This document shows positions 18,750 through 26,617 of a stretch of DNA of 64,000 bases, piece by piece. This DNA comes from Streptomyces griseomycini (GTDB lineage Bacteria; Actinomycetota; Actinomycetes; Streptomycetales; Streptomycetaceae). Under the pieces are notes generated by a model that had not been told where the DNA came from, searched no databases, and was given only the letters and a program-made list of their open reading frames with translations. Location: the NCBI RefSeq assembly GCF_014203535.1, contig NZ_JACHJI010000001.1, forward strand, positions 310,001 to 374,000. Reading direction: 5' to 3'. The position numbers and the translations under genes were made by a program. Every line of letters begins with the position of its first letter. Positions within the stretch are counted from its first letter, which is position 1.

Positions 18750-18835
18750 CGTGCCAGCCCGGTGTGACGGCGTCGGATCGCGGCAGTACCCACGGGCGTG
18801 CGGAAGTCACATGTTCGTCCCCGCCCCGGGCCGGT

Positions 18836-18841
18836 TAGGTT
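18836..18841 (+). promoter_or_regulatory. -10 box TAGGTT before the MscS gene (putative leaderless)
   Basis: TAGGTT ends 7 nt before ATG 18849. GAGG in the gap is too close to the ATG to act as a normal Shine-Dalgarno sequence. Confidence 0.4.
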
Positions 18842-18848
18842 CGAGGGC

Positions 18849-19964
18849 ATGGATGACGTGCTCCGCCCGCTGACCGTGGTCGGCGGCTCGGTCGTGCTCA
18901 CGCTGCTGCTCGGCTGGGCCACCGACCTGCTGCTGCGCAAGGCCGACGAACGCCACCACGAGACCCCGCTGTGGGGGCTGCTCCGCCGCGCTCGTGTCCC
19001 CTACCAACTGGTGCTCTGCACGGCCCTGCTCAGAGGGTCCTACGTGGAGGCCCGGCTGTTCCCGGACCACCGGGTCGGCATCGGCCGCACGCTGACCCTG
19101 GTGCTGATCGGGTCGGCCGCCTGGCTGGTGATCCGGATCGCGGCCGCGGTCGTCGAGACGTCGTACACCCGGTACGCCAACGCCCGTTCCCACCGCGACC
19201 CGGCACGGGTCCGCCGGGTGCGCACCCAGGTGACGCTGATCCGGCGGGTGGTCTCGGCGATCGTCGGGGTGGTGGCGGTGGCCGCGATGCTGCTGACCTT
19301 CCCCGCGATGCGGGCGGCCGGAGCCTCGCTGCTGGCCTCGGCCGGCATCCTCGGCATCGTCGCCGGCGTCGCCGCCCAGTCCACGCTGGGCAACATGTTC
19401 GCCGGGCTGCAGATCGCCTTCGGCGACATGGTGCGCATCGGGGACACGGTCGTGGTGGACGGCGAGTGGGGCACGGTCGAGGAGATCACGCTGACCTTCC
19501 TGACCGTCCGCACCTGGGACGAGCGCCGGATCACCATGCCGGTGTCGTACTTCACGTCCAAGCCGTTCGAGAACTGGTCGCGCGGCACGCCGCAGATGAC
19601 CGGCACCGTCTTCTGGCACCTCGACCACTCGGCCCCGCTGGAGGCGATGCGCGACAGGCTCCGCGACATCCTGCGGGAGTGCCCGGCCTGGGACGGCCGC
19701 GCCTACAACCTGACCGTGACGGACAGCACGCCCAGCACCATGGAGGTGCGGGCCCTGGTGACGGCCAAGGACGCCGACGACATATGGACGGTGCGGGTGG
19801 AGGTCCGCGAGCGGATGATCCGCTGGCTGGCCGACGAGCACCCGTACGCCCTGCCCCGGGTCAACACGGCGGACGCGGTGCCGCCGCCGGGCCTCGACGG
19901 CCACCGCTCCCCCCGCGGGATACCGGCGGCCCGCCGGGTGCACAGCCACCCGAGGGAGCGCTGA
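18849..19964 (+). CDS. MscS-family mechanosensitive ion channel, 371 aa
   Basis: This is a small-conductance mechanosensitive channel that releases solutes on hypo-osmotic shock. Membrane segments lie near residues 8-22, 65-100 (VGIGRTLTLVLIGSAAWLVIRIAAAVV) and 135-160, followed by the pore-lining TM3 (GASLLASAGILGIVAGVAAQSTLGNMFAG). The beta domain follows with the MscS signature GDMVRIGDTVVVDGEWGTVEEITLTF and the vestibule segment PVSYFTSKPFENWSRG. ATG 18849 is preferred over the longer upstream frame (18798) as a -10 box sits 7 nt before it. It runs convergently into the SDR gene with only 7 bp between stops, too short for an independent terminator. Confidence 0.93.
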   Translation: MDDVLRPLTVVGGSVVLTLLLGWATDLLLRKADERHHETPLWGLLRRARVPYQLVLCTALLRGSYVEARLFPDHRVGIGRTLTLVLIGSAAWLVIRIAAAVVETSYTRYANARSHRDPARVRRVRTQVTLIRRVVSAIVGVVAVAAMLLTFPAMRAAGASLLASAGILGIVAGVAAQSTLGNMFAGLQIAFGDMVRIGDTVVVDGEWGTVEEITLTFLTVRTWDERRITMPVSYFTSKPFENWSRGTPQMTGTVFWHLDHSAPLEAMRDRLRDILRECPAWDGRAYNLTVTDSTPSTMEVRALVTAKDADDIWTVRVEVRERMIRWLADEHPYALPRVNTADAVPPPGLDGHRSPRGIPAARRVHSHPRER

Positions 19965-19971
19965 CCGGCCC

Positions 19972-20712
19972 TCAGTGACCCCGTTCGGCGCCGCCGTTGA
20001 CCTGGACGATCTGCGAGGTGATGTGCGCGGCGCCGTGGGACGCGAGCCAGTGCAGGGTCGCGGCCACGTCCCCGGGCGCCCCGGCCCGGCCGGTCGAGGT
20101 CTCGGCGACGAGCCGCGCCCGCCGTTCCTCCTCCATCGCGCCGCCGAAGAACCCGGTGTCCTCGACGTAACCGGGTGCGACCGCGTTCACGGTGATCCCG
20201 CGCGGCCCCAACTGCCGGGCGAGGTCGTGGACGTACGGGTGCAACGCCGCCTTGGCCGCCGCGTACGCCCCGCTGCCGGACCCCCGGTACGCGGCGATGG
20301 AGCTGAGGAAGAGCACCCGCCCGCCCGGTTCGGCGAGCCGCTCCTTCAGCGCCTCGGTGAGCAGCACGGCGGTCAGCGTGTTCAGCCGGAAGTTGACGGT
20401 CCAGTCGTGCGCGACGGCTTCGAGCGGATCGCCGCCTCCGGCGGGCGGCTCCAGCATCCCGTTGCCCCCGGCGCTGTGGACCAGCACGTCCACGGTCCCG
20501 AACTCCCGCGCCACGAAGCCGGCGACGCCGCGCACCGCCGCCGGATCGCTCAGATCGGCCGCGTACGTCGACGCCCCCGGCACCTCGGCCTTCTCCAGGA
20601 CCTCGGCCCGCCGCCCGAGCAGCAGCACCCGGTCCCCGTCCCTGGCGAATGCCTGTGCCGCGGCAAGCCCGATCCCCGTACCGCCACCACTGATCACCAC
20701 GTTGCGAGTCAT
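19972..20712 (-). CDS. SDR-family oxidoreductase, 246 aa
   Basis: This is a classical short-chain dehydrogenase/reductase. The NAD(P)-binding glycine motif GGGTGIGLA is at residues 9-17, the adenine-binding YAADLSD is near 55, the NNAG-type motif is present as VHSAGG (the first Asn replaced), and the catalytic triad is Ser in LFLSSIAAY with Tyr and Lys in GAYAAAKAAL. The C-terminal VQVNGGAERGH matches the usual SDR end. Arg (GRRAEV) after the second strand suggests NADPH preference. Sequence alone does not give the substrate; it resembles FabG-like reductases. ATG 20712 is preceded by a TAGGAT box 6 nt upstream, so the message may be leaderless. Confidence 0.9.
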   Translation of the reverse strand: MTRNVVISGGGTGIGLAAAQAFARDGDRVLLLGRRAEVLEKAEVPGASTYAADLSDPAAVRGVAGFVAREFGTVDVLVHSAGGNGMLEPPAGGGDPLEAVAHDWTVNFRLNTLTAVLLTEALKERLAEPGGRVLFLSSIAAYRGSGSGAYAAAKAALHPYVHDLARQLGPRGITVNAVAPGYVEDTGFFGGAMEEERRARLVAETSTGRAGAPGDVAATLHWLASHGAAHITSQIVQVNGGAERGH

Positions 20713-20718
20713 GGTGAG

Positions 20719-20724
20719 ATCCTA
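20719..20724 (-). promoter_or_regulatory. -10 box TAGGAT before the SDR gene (putative leaderless)
   Basis: On the minus strand TAGGAT ends 6 nt before ATG 20712, with no Shine-Dalgarno sequence in the gap. Confidence 0.4.
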
Positions 20725-20762
20725 CGAACGGAAACCCGCCGACGGCGCCGAACGCGGGGGAC

Positions 20763-22349
20763 TCACCGCAGACTCCGCACGTCCAGGTGGCGCAGCACCC
20801 GGTCCACCACCTCGGGATCGGCCCCCGCCTCGCTCCGCGCCGCCAGCACCTCGTGCCGCGCGGCGCTCAGCATCTCCCCCTCGATCCGCCGCACCCGCCT
20901 CAGCCGCAGCGCGCGCTGCCGGTACGCCTCCCGCCGCTCGTCCTCGGCCACCTCCGGGCTGATCCGCACCCCGATGTCGAACGACCTGCGCAGCATCTGC
21001 TCGGACAGCTCCTCCGGCAGGTCCTCGACCTCCTCGATCTCCCGCAGCCGCCGCTTCGCCGCCTTCGCCGCCCGCACCGCCAGCTGCCGCTCGAGCTCCT
21101 TCTCCCGCCCGGCGTCGCCCCGCACCCCCAGCCGGTTCACCAGCCACGGCAGGGTCAGTCCCTGCACCAGCAGTGTCGCCATGACCACGCCGAACGCGAT
21201 GAAGACGATCTCGCTCCGGGCGGGGAAGGGGTCTCCGGCACCGGTCTCCAGCGGAATGGCGAGGGCCAGCGCGACGGAGGCCACCCCGCGCATCCCCGAC
21301 CACCACATCACCACGGTCTCGCGCCAGCTCACCGGGATCTCCTCGCCGACGTCCCGCGCGGTGTGCAGCCGCTTCGTCAGCCAGGTCGCCGGCAGCAGCC
21401 ACGCCAGCCGGACGAGGACGACCACGCCCACGACCGCCGCCGCCCAGACGAGCAGCTCGCCCCAGTGGCCGGCCGCGGTCCGGACCGCGTTGTGCAGTTC
21501 GAGACCGACCAGCCCGAAGGCGACACCGGTGACGAGGGTGTCCACGATGTCCCAGAAGGTGTGCCCGGCGAGCCGGGTCATGACGTCGTCGGCGTCGGTG
21601 GCGTACTCCACGAGGAACAGCGCGGTGGTGAGCACCGCGAGCACCCCCGAGCCGTGCAGCTCCTCGGCCAGGACGTAGGAGGCGAACGGCACCAGCAGCG
21701 TCAGGGCGATCTGCAGGGTCGGGTCGCCGAGCAGTCCCATCAGCTTGTTGGCGCCCCAGCCGAGGGCGAGCCCGACCGCGACCGCCACCACGGCCGACAG
21801 CACCAGGTCCAGTCCGGCCCGCCAGGGCGAGAAGGTGCCGCTCACGGCGGCGGCGATCGCCACGTGGTACAGGACGATGGCCGTGACGTCGTTGAACAGC
21901 CCCTCGCCCTCCAGGATGGACACCAGCCGGCGCGGCAGCCCCAGCTTCCCGGCGACGGCGGTCGCCGCGACCGGGTCGGGCGGCGCGACCAGGGCGCCGA
22001 GGGCGACGGCGGCGGCCAGCGGCAGCCCCGGCACGATCGCGTGGGCGACGACGGCCACGCACAGGGTGGTGACGAAGACCAGCGCCACGGCCAGCAGGAG
22101 GATCGGTCTGACGTTCGCCGCGAACTGGCGCCAGGACGTCCGGCGCACGGCCGCGTAGAGCAGGGGCGGCAGCAGCAGCGGCAGGATCAGGTCCGGCGGG
22201 ACGTCGACGTTCGGGACGAACTCCAGCAGCGCCAGGACGATCCCGAGGACCGTCATCAGCACCGGCGCCGGCAGCCCCAGCCGCTCCCCGACGGGAACGC
22301 TCACCACGGCCCCGAGCAGCAGGGCGAACAACAGGGCCAACTGATCCAC
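20763..22349 (-). CDS. CPA1-family Na+/H+ antiporter, 528 aa
   Basis: This is a monovalent cation/proton antiporter of the CPA1 (NhaP/NHE-like) family. About twelve membrane segments fill residues 1-410, with the family motifs ALVAPPDPVAATAV and EGEGLFNDVTAIVLYH (the ion-binding Asn-Asp pair) and VVMWWSGMRGVASVALALAIP later on. The last ~120 residues are a cytoplasmic, highly charged helical tail (KELERQLAVRAAKAAKRRLREIEEVEDLPEEL) that may be regulatory. The start is GTG 22349. It lies downstream of the GNAT gene on the same strand with an 88-bp gap, so co-transcription with rluD is possible but unproven. Confidence 0.92.
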   Translation of the reverse strand: MDQLALLFALLLGAVVSVPVGERLGLPAPVLMTVLGIVLALLEFVPNVDVPPDLILPLLLPPLLYAAVRRTSWRQFAANVRPILLLAVALVFVTTLCVAVVAHAIVPGLPLAAAVALGALVAPPDPVAATAVAGKLGLPRRLVSILEGEGLFNDVTAIVLYHVAIAAAVSGTFSPWRAGLDLVLSAVVAVAVGLALGWGANKLMGLLGDPTLQIALTLLVPFASYVLAEELHGSGVLAVLTTALFLVEYATDADDVMTRLAGHTFWDIVDTLVTGVAFGLVGLELHNAVRTAAGHWGELLVWAAAVVGVVVLVRLAWLLPATWLTKRLHTARDVGEEIPVSWRETVVMWWSGMRGVASVALALAIPLETGAGDPFPARSEIVFIAFGVVMATLLVQGLTLPWLVNRLGVRGDAGREKELERQLAVRAAKAAKRRLREIEEVEDLPEELSEQMLRRSFDIGVRISPEVAEDERREAYRQRALRLRRVRRIEGEMLSAARHEVLAARSEAGADPEVVDRVLRHLDVRSLR

Positions 22350-22437
22350 GGTCAGTGCTCCCGGAGGGTCGACGATCGGCCGGCGGACCTCCAGCCTGCC
22401 ACGCCGCCGCCCTCACCAGGCCGTTCGCGGCCTCCGG

Positions 22438-22905
22438 TTACAGGACGCGCCGCATGGCCCGGTGCGGTATCCCCGCGTCCGGGAACTCGGGTCCGTAGGC
22501 CGTGTACCCCAGCCGCTCGTAGAAACCCAGGGCGTGGGTCTGCGCGTGCAGGTCGACGGCGGTGAGGCCGCGCGCGCGGGCCGCCTCCTCGACGGCCCGC
22601 ACCAGCGCCGCCCCGACCCCGAGTCCGCGTGCCCGGCGGGTCACCGCGAGCCGTCCGAGGGCCCCGGTCCCCGGGTCGCCGCCGTTCTTCGCTGCGGCGG
22701 CCTCGCCGTGCAGCAGCCGTCCGGTGCCGAGCGGTACGCCGTCCTCCCGGACCGCCAGCACGTGCACGGCGCCGGCGTCGTACGCGTCGTACTCGATGTC
22801 CTCCGGGACGCCCTGCTCGGCGACGAAGACCTCCTTGCGCACCGCGAAGCACGCCTCGCGGTCGGCGGGGTCCGCCGCTTCCCTGACCACGTAGGAGAGG
22901 CTCAT
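22438..22905 (-). CDS. GNAT-family N-acetyltransferase, 155 aa
   Basis: This is a Gcn5-related acetyltransferase. The acetyl-CoA-binding motif A is [22 protein letters not shown] near residues 90-112, followed by [23 protein letters not shown], typical of the ElaA/YjcF subgroup; the N-terminal [22 protein letters not shown] is also characteristic. The ATG at 22905 overlaps the rluD stop (ATGA), so translation is likely coupled to rluD. The substrate is unknown; ElaA-type enzymes act on small molecules or protein N termini. The stop is TAA. Confidence 0.9.
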   Translation of the reverse strand: MSLSYVVREAADPADREACFAVRKEVFVAEQGVPEDIEYDAYDAGAVHVLAVREDGVPLGTGRLLHGEAAAAKNGGDPGTGALGRLAVTRRARGLGVGAALVRAVEEAARARGLTAVDLHAQTHALGFYERLGYTAYGPEFPDAGIPHRAMRRVL

Positions 22906-23846
22906 GCGTAGGTCTCCTCCCGGACCCGGTCCAGCGCCTCCTGCAGGTCCTCGGGGTAGTCGCAGGAGAACTCCACCCACCGGCCGTCCCCGGGGTGCTC
23001 GAAGCCGAGGCGCACCGCGTGCAGCCACTGGCGGGTGAGGCGGAGCCGCTTGGCGAGCGTGGGGTCGGCGCCGTAGGTCAGGTCGCCGACGCAGGGGTGG
23101 CGGTGGGCGGCCATGTGGACGCGGATCTGGTGGGTGCGGCCGGTCTCCAGCTTGACGTCGAGGAGGGAGGCGGCGCGGAAGGCCTCGATGAGGTCGTAGT
23201 GCGTGACGGACGGCTTGCCCTCCGCGGTGACCGCCCACTTGTAGTCGTGCTGCGGGTGGCGGCCGATGGGGGCGTCGATGGTGCCGCTGGTGGGGTCGGG
23301 GTGGCCCTGGACGAGCGTGTGGTAGCGCTTGTCGACCGTGCGCTCCTTGAACTGGCGCTTCAGCGACGTGTACGCGTACTCCGACTTGGCGACCACCATC
23401 AGGCCGGAGGTGCCGACGTCGAGGCGGTGCACGATGCCCTGGCGCTCGGCGGCGCCGGAGGTCGAGATGCGGTACCCGGCGGCGGCGAGGCCGCCGATCA
23501 CGGTCGGACCGGTCCAGCCCGGCGAGGGGTGGGCGGCGACCCCGACGGGCTTGACGATCACGACCACGTCGTCGTCGTCGTGCACGATCTCCATGCCCTC
23601 GACCGGCTCGGCGACGACCTGCACCGGCGCGGGTGCCTGCGGCATCTCGACCTCGAGCCAGGCACCGCCGCTCACCCGCTCCGACTTGCCGACCACCGAC
23701 CCGTCGACGGTGACCTTCCCCGCGGTGGCGAGCTCGGCCGCCTTGGTGCGGGAGAAGCCGAACATGCGGGAGATGGCGGCGTCGACGCGCTCGCCCTCCA
23801 GGCCGTCGGGCACGGGCAGGGTACGGATCTCGGGAATCGTGCTCAC
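22902..23846 (-). CDS. rluD: RluD-type 23S rRNA pseudouridine synthase, 314 aa
   Basis: This enzyme isomerises specific uridines in 23S rRNA helix 69 or related sites. An S4 RNA-binding domain covers residues ~15-80 ([31 protein letters not shown]). The catalytic domain holds the signature [18 protein letters not shown] with the nucleophilic Asp near residue 142. Later motifs KRYHTLVQG and [23 protein letters not shown] complete the RluA/RluD family pattern. The length fits RluD. The start is GTG 23846, preceded on the minus strand by CATACT six nt upstream, so it may also be leaderless. It follows lspA by 54 bp, a common order in actinobacteria. Confidence 0.94.
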   Translation of the reverse strand: MSTIPEIRTLPVPDGLEGERVDAAISRMFGFSRTKAAELATAGKVTVDGSVVGKSERVSGGAWLEVEMPQAPAPVQVVAEPVEGMEIVHDDDDVVVIVKPVGVAAHPSPGWTGPTVIGGLAAAGYRISTSGAAERQGIVHRLDVGTSGLMVVAKSEYAYTSLKRQFKERTVDKRYHTLVQGHPDPTSGTIDAPIGRHPQHDYKWAVTAEGKPSVTHYDLIEAFRAASLLDVKLETGRTHQIRVHMAAHRHPCVGDLTYGADPTLAKRLRLTRQWLHAVRLGFEHPGDGRWVEFSCDYPEDLQEALDRVREETYA

Positions 23847-23900
23847 CCGTCGAGTATGCCGGACGGGTCCGGCACTCCCGTACGAGAGCCCTCGGGGCCC

Positions 23901-24527
23901 TCAGTCCTTGTGGACGGTCCCGTCCGGGTCGAGGCCCCGGAACGACAGCAGCACGATCAGGATGCCGCCGCACACGATCGCCGAGTCGGCCAGGTTGAAC
24001 ACGGCGAAGTGCTTGGGCGCGATGAAGTCGACGACCGCCCCCTCGAAGACGCCCGGGGACCGGAAGATCCGGTCGGTGAGGTTGCCGAGGGCGCCGCCGA
24101 GCAACAGGCCGAGCGCGATCGCCCAGGGCAGGCTGTAGAGCTTGCGGGCGAGCCGGATGATCACCACGATCACGGCTGCCGCGATCACCGTGAAGATCAC
24201 GGTGAAGGCCTCGCCGAAGCCGAAGGCCGCGCCCGCGTTGCGGATCGCCTCGAACCTCAGCCAGTCCCCGACGATCTCGATGGGCTCGTGGTGCTCCAGC
24301 TTGGCGACCACGATCATCTTGCTGATCAGATCGAGGGCGTAGGCGAAGGCGGCGACGGCGAACAGCACGGCGACGCGCCGCTTGCCGCGGGGCCGCTCGG
24401 CCTCCGCCACCGTCCCCTCGGCGCCGGCCCCGGGGGCGCCGCCCGCGTGGGCGTCGTCCCGCTCCTGCCCGTCCCGGTCCGCGTCCGGGGTGTCCGGCGT
24501 ACCGATGATGCGCTCCGCCTCTGCCAC
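23901..24527 (-). CDS. lspA: Prolipoprotein signal peptidase II, 208 aa
   Basis: LspA cleaves the signal peptide of diacylglyceryl-modified prolipoproteins in the inner membrane. The first ~48 residues are acidic/Ala/Gly-rich and disordered, which is longer than in E. coli LspA. Four membrane helices follow. The two catalytic Asp residues are in [10 protein letters not shown] and [12 protein letters not shown], and the upstream conserved FGFGEA segment is also present. GTG 24527 fits; a TAGGTT -10 box (24539-24544) lies 11 nt upstream, implying a 5'-UTR of only a few bases. It heads a probable lspA-rluD-GNAT unit and is divergent from nothing nearby, as the dksA-like gene runs in the same direction 91 bp upstream. 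Confidence 0.95.
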   Translation of the reverse strand: MAEAERIIGTPDTPDADRDGQERDDAHAGGAPGAGAEGTVAEAERPRGKRRVAVLFAVAAFAYALDLISKMIVVAKLEHHEPIEIVGDWLRFEAIRNAGAAFGFGEAFTVIFTVIAAAVIVVIIRLARKLYSLPWAIALGLLLGGALGNLTDRIFRSPGVFEGAVVDFIAPKHFAVFNLADSAIVCGGILIVLLSFRGLDPDGTVHKD

Positions 24528-24618
24528 GTGAGTCCCTCAACCTAGGTGCCTGACTGAGGACGAGGGTACGACACGCCCCGCACGGCCTCCGTGCTCAGGA
24601 GGCACACGGGGGCGATCG

Positions 24619-25992
24619 CTAACGGCGTTCCTGCTTCTGCTTGCACTCGACGCACAGGGTGGCCCGGGGGAAGGCCTGCATGCGGGCCTTGCCGATGGGG
24701 TTGCCGCAGTTCTCGCACAGGCCGTAGGTGCCGGCGTCCAGGCGCTGCAGGGCCCGCTCGGACTGGGTGAGCATCTCGCGCGCGTTGGCGGCGAGCGCCA
24801 GCTCGTGCTCGCGCGTGATGTTCTTGGTGCCGGTGTCGGCGTCGTCGTCGCCCGCGCCGTCGCCGGAGTCCCGCATGAGACCGGCCAGCGACTGCTCGGA
24901 CGAGCTGATCTCGTCGCGCAGCCGCGTCACCTCGGCCATCAGCCCGGACCGCGCCTCCTCGACCTCTTCCGGCGTCCAGGGATCCTCGCCCGGCCGCACC
25001 GCGAGGTCGCCCGGCTCCGCCGCGGCGATCCGTGCCTTGGGCACGGCGGTCTTCGCCGCCGTGGCCGTGCCAGGGGTCTTCTTCGCACCCACCGTCGTCG
25101 CTCCCGTCTGCGTCGCGGCCTCGGCCGCACCCGCGTCAGTGGCCGTGTCACGCCCGGCCATGTCCTGTGTGCCCCCGCTGTTCCTGGTGGTGCCCTTGCC
25201 CTTTCCCCCCGTGCCCCCCGCGCTCCGGACGGCGGCCCTCTTGCCGCCCCCGCGCCCGCCCCCCTCGTCGGCACCACCGGTCTCCCCGACCGCGGCCCTC
25301 CTGCCCGGCGCGGCCCCGACCGCGCCCTTCTCCGTCGCCGCCCTCCGGACCGGCGCCTCCTCCACCGGGACAGCCCCGGCGGACGTCTCCTTCGCCGCGG
25401 CCTTCCCGGCCGACGTCCTCCCGGCCGCGGCCCCCTCCGGCGGCGCGGCTCCGGCCGCCGTCCTCCTCGCCGTCTTCCCGGCCGCGCGCTTCTGCGCCGC
25501 CGCCTGCCCAGCGGACGCACCACCGGACGGCGCCTTCCCCCTCACCGACCCGGCCTTCCCGGCCGACGCCTCCTTCGCGCGCCTCCCGGCCGACGCAGCC
25601 TTCCCGGCCGGCCCCTTCCCCGTCGCCGCAGCCCCGACGGCGGACTTCCCGGCCGCGGACTTCCCGGCCGCGGACTTCCCGGCCGCGGACTTCTGCGGCG
25701 GCGCGGCTCCGGGCGTCGTCCTCCTCGTCGCCGGCCTGCCGTCGGCGGGCTCCTTCGCCCCGTTCCCGGCAACCGGCGCCTTCTCCGTGCGCTTCGTGCC
25801 GCTCGGGCCGGCCGCGGGCCCCCGCACCCGCTTCGCGGGCTTCGCCGCGCCCCCCACCGCACCCCGGGTGCTCTTCCGCCCGTCCACGCCCTCGACCGCA
25901 CCGCCGGCGGCCTCCGCACGGGGCGCGCTGCCGCCGGCACGTCCGGGCCCACCGGACGCCGACTGCTGTACGGCGGTCTTCTTCGCCACCAT
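24619..25992 (-). CDS. TraR/DksA zinc-finger protein with long H1-like tail, 457 aa
   Basis: The C-terminal ~120 residues form a TraR/DksA module: a coiled coil (EEARSGLMAEVTRLRDEISSSEQ) and the C4 zinc finger CENCGNPIGKARMQAF...CVECK. These proteins bind RNA polymerase through the secondary channel. The N-terminal ~320 residues are Ala/Lys/Gly/Pro-rich and disordered, with AAGKS-type pentapeptide repeats similar to histone H1 or Hc1-like tails, suggesting DNA binding. ATG 25992 (MVAKKTAVQQ) is preceded by GAAGGGG. The DksA acidic tip appears as a longer loop (RDSGDGAGDDDADTG), so ppGpp-like function cannot be assumed. It sits between ileS (divergent) and lspA. Confidence 0.88.
   Translation of the reverse strand: MVAKKTAVQQSASGGPGRAGGSAPRAEAAGGAVEGVDGRKSTRGAVGGAAKPAKRVRGPAAGPSGTKRTEKAPVAGNGAKEPADGRPATRRTTPGAAPPQKSAAGKSAAGKSAAGKSAVGAAATGKGPAGKAASAGRRAKEASAGKAGSVRGKAPSGGASAGQAAAQKRAAGKTARRTAAGAAPPEGAAAGRTSAGKAAAKETSAGAVPVEEAPVRRAATEKGAVGAAPGRRAAVGETGGADEGGGRGGGKRAAVRSAGGTGGKGKGTTRNSGGTQDMAGRDTATDAGAAEAATQTGATTVGAKKTPGTATAAKTAVPKARIAAAEPGDLAVRPGEDPWTPEEVEEARSGLMAEVTRLRDEISSSEQSLAGLMRDSGDGAGDDDADTGTKNITREHELALAANAREMLTQSERALQRLDAGTYGLCENCGNPIGKARMQAFPRATLCVECKQKQERR
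25641..25695. repeat. 15-bp tandem repeat, about 3.7 copies
   Basis: The unit CGGACTTCCCGGCCG is repeated three times exactly (25641-25685) and partly a fourth. On the coding (minus) strand it encodes the AAGKS repeats of the H1-like tail, so copy number may vary between strains. Confidence 0.9.
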
Positions 25993-26298
25993 GGTCGCAG
26001 CCCCTTCACATATTGTGATCTTGCGCGTGAATCGTGCTGGGACGATAAATCGACTTGAGTCCCGCGGCAACGGGGCACACCGCCCGATTCCCTCGCCCCG
26101 CGGACGCCGCGCGGCGAACCTGCATGCGTTGTGCCCAGCTCCCCGCCGGGTATGCCGCCGAGGGCGACGTCCAGGGATCCGAACACGCGCACCACGCCAT
26201 TCGGTACATGTCAGGCCATACCGGATCACGCGAAGCCCGTACGCGGCCCCCTCCCCCGGTCGCGGGGAAACCGGTCGGCCGCCACCCCCGCCGCGCCG

Positions 26299-26304
26299 TA
26301 CACT
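26299..26304 (+). promoter_or_regulatory. -10 box TACACT of the ileS T-box transcript
   Basis: TACACT is a good TAnnnT box and would start transcription near 26311, just before the T-box leader. The -35 region is not recognisable. The preceding ~300 bp (25993-26298) holds the divergent dksA-like promoter region and no gene. Confidence 0.5.
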
Positions 26305-26310
26305 GGGCGG

Positions 26311-26617
26311 AGCGAAAAGCGGAGATGGGGACGAGTAGCGGCGTACGCAGCCCAGAGCGACCCGGGGACGGTGTGAGCCCGGGGGCGAGCGCGACGTGAA
26401 GATCACCCCGGAGCCGCCGGAAGAAAGCCGCAGCGGCACGGCAGCGGCGAGTAGAACCGGCATCGCGACCCCAATGAGGGGGCTCACCGGCGCACACGAT
26501 GCACCGGGGGGCCAAGGAGGGTGGTACCGCGGGAGCGCGCCGAAGGCGGCGCAGGGATCGACACGGCTCTCGTCCCTCCGGACGGAAGGCAGCAAGTCCG
26601 CCGGAGGAAGCTCGCTG
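26311..26617 (+). promoter_or_regulatory. T-box riboswitch of ileS (translational type)
   Basis: The leader contains the T-box core AGGGTGGTACCGCGG (26518-26532), which pairs with the uncharged tRNA acceptor end. A Stem I region follows the start, with GACGAGTAGC near 26330 and CAGAGCGA near 26352. In it the sequence GTGAAGATCACC holds an ATC specifier codon at 26402-26404, matching isoleucine. The conserved AGTAGAACCGGC linker lies near 26450-26461. Downstream, CCTCCGG (26575-26581) can pair with CCGGAGG (26601-26607), which contains the ileS Shine-Dalgarno sequence. There is no terminator with a U-tract, so control is expected at translation initiation, as known for actinobacterial ileS T-boxes: uncharged tRNA(Ile) stabilises the antisequestrator and frees the ribosome-binding site. 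Confidence 0.93.
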
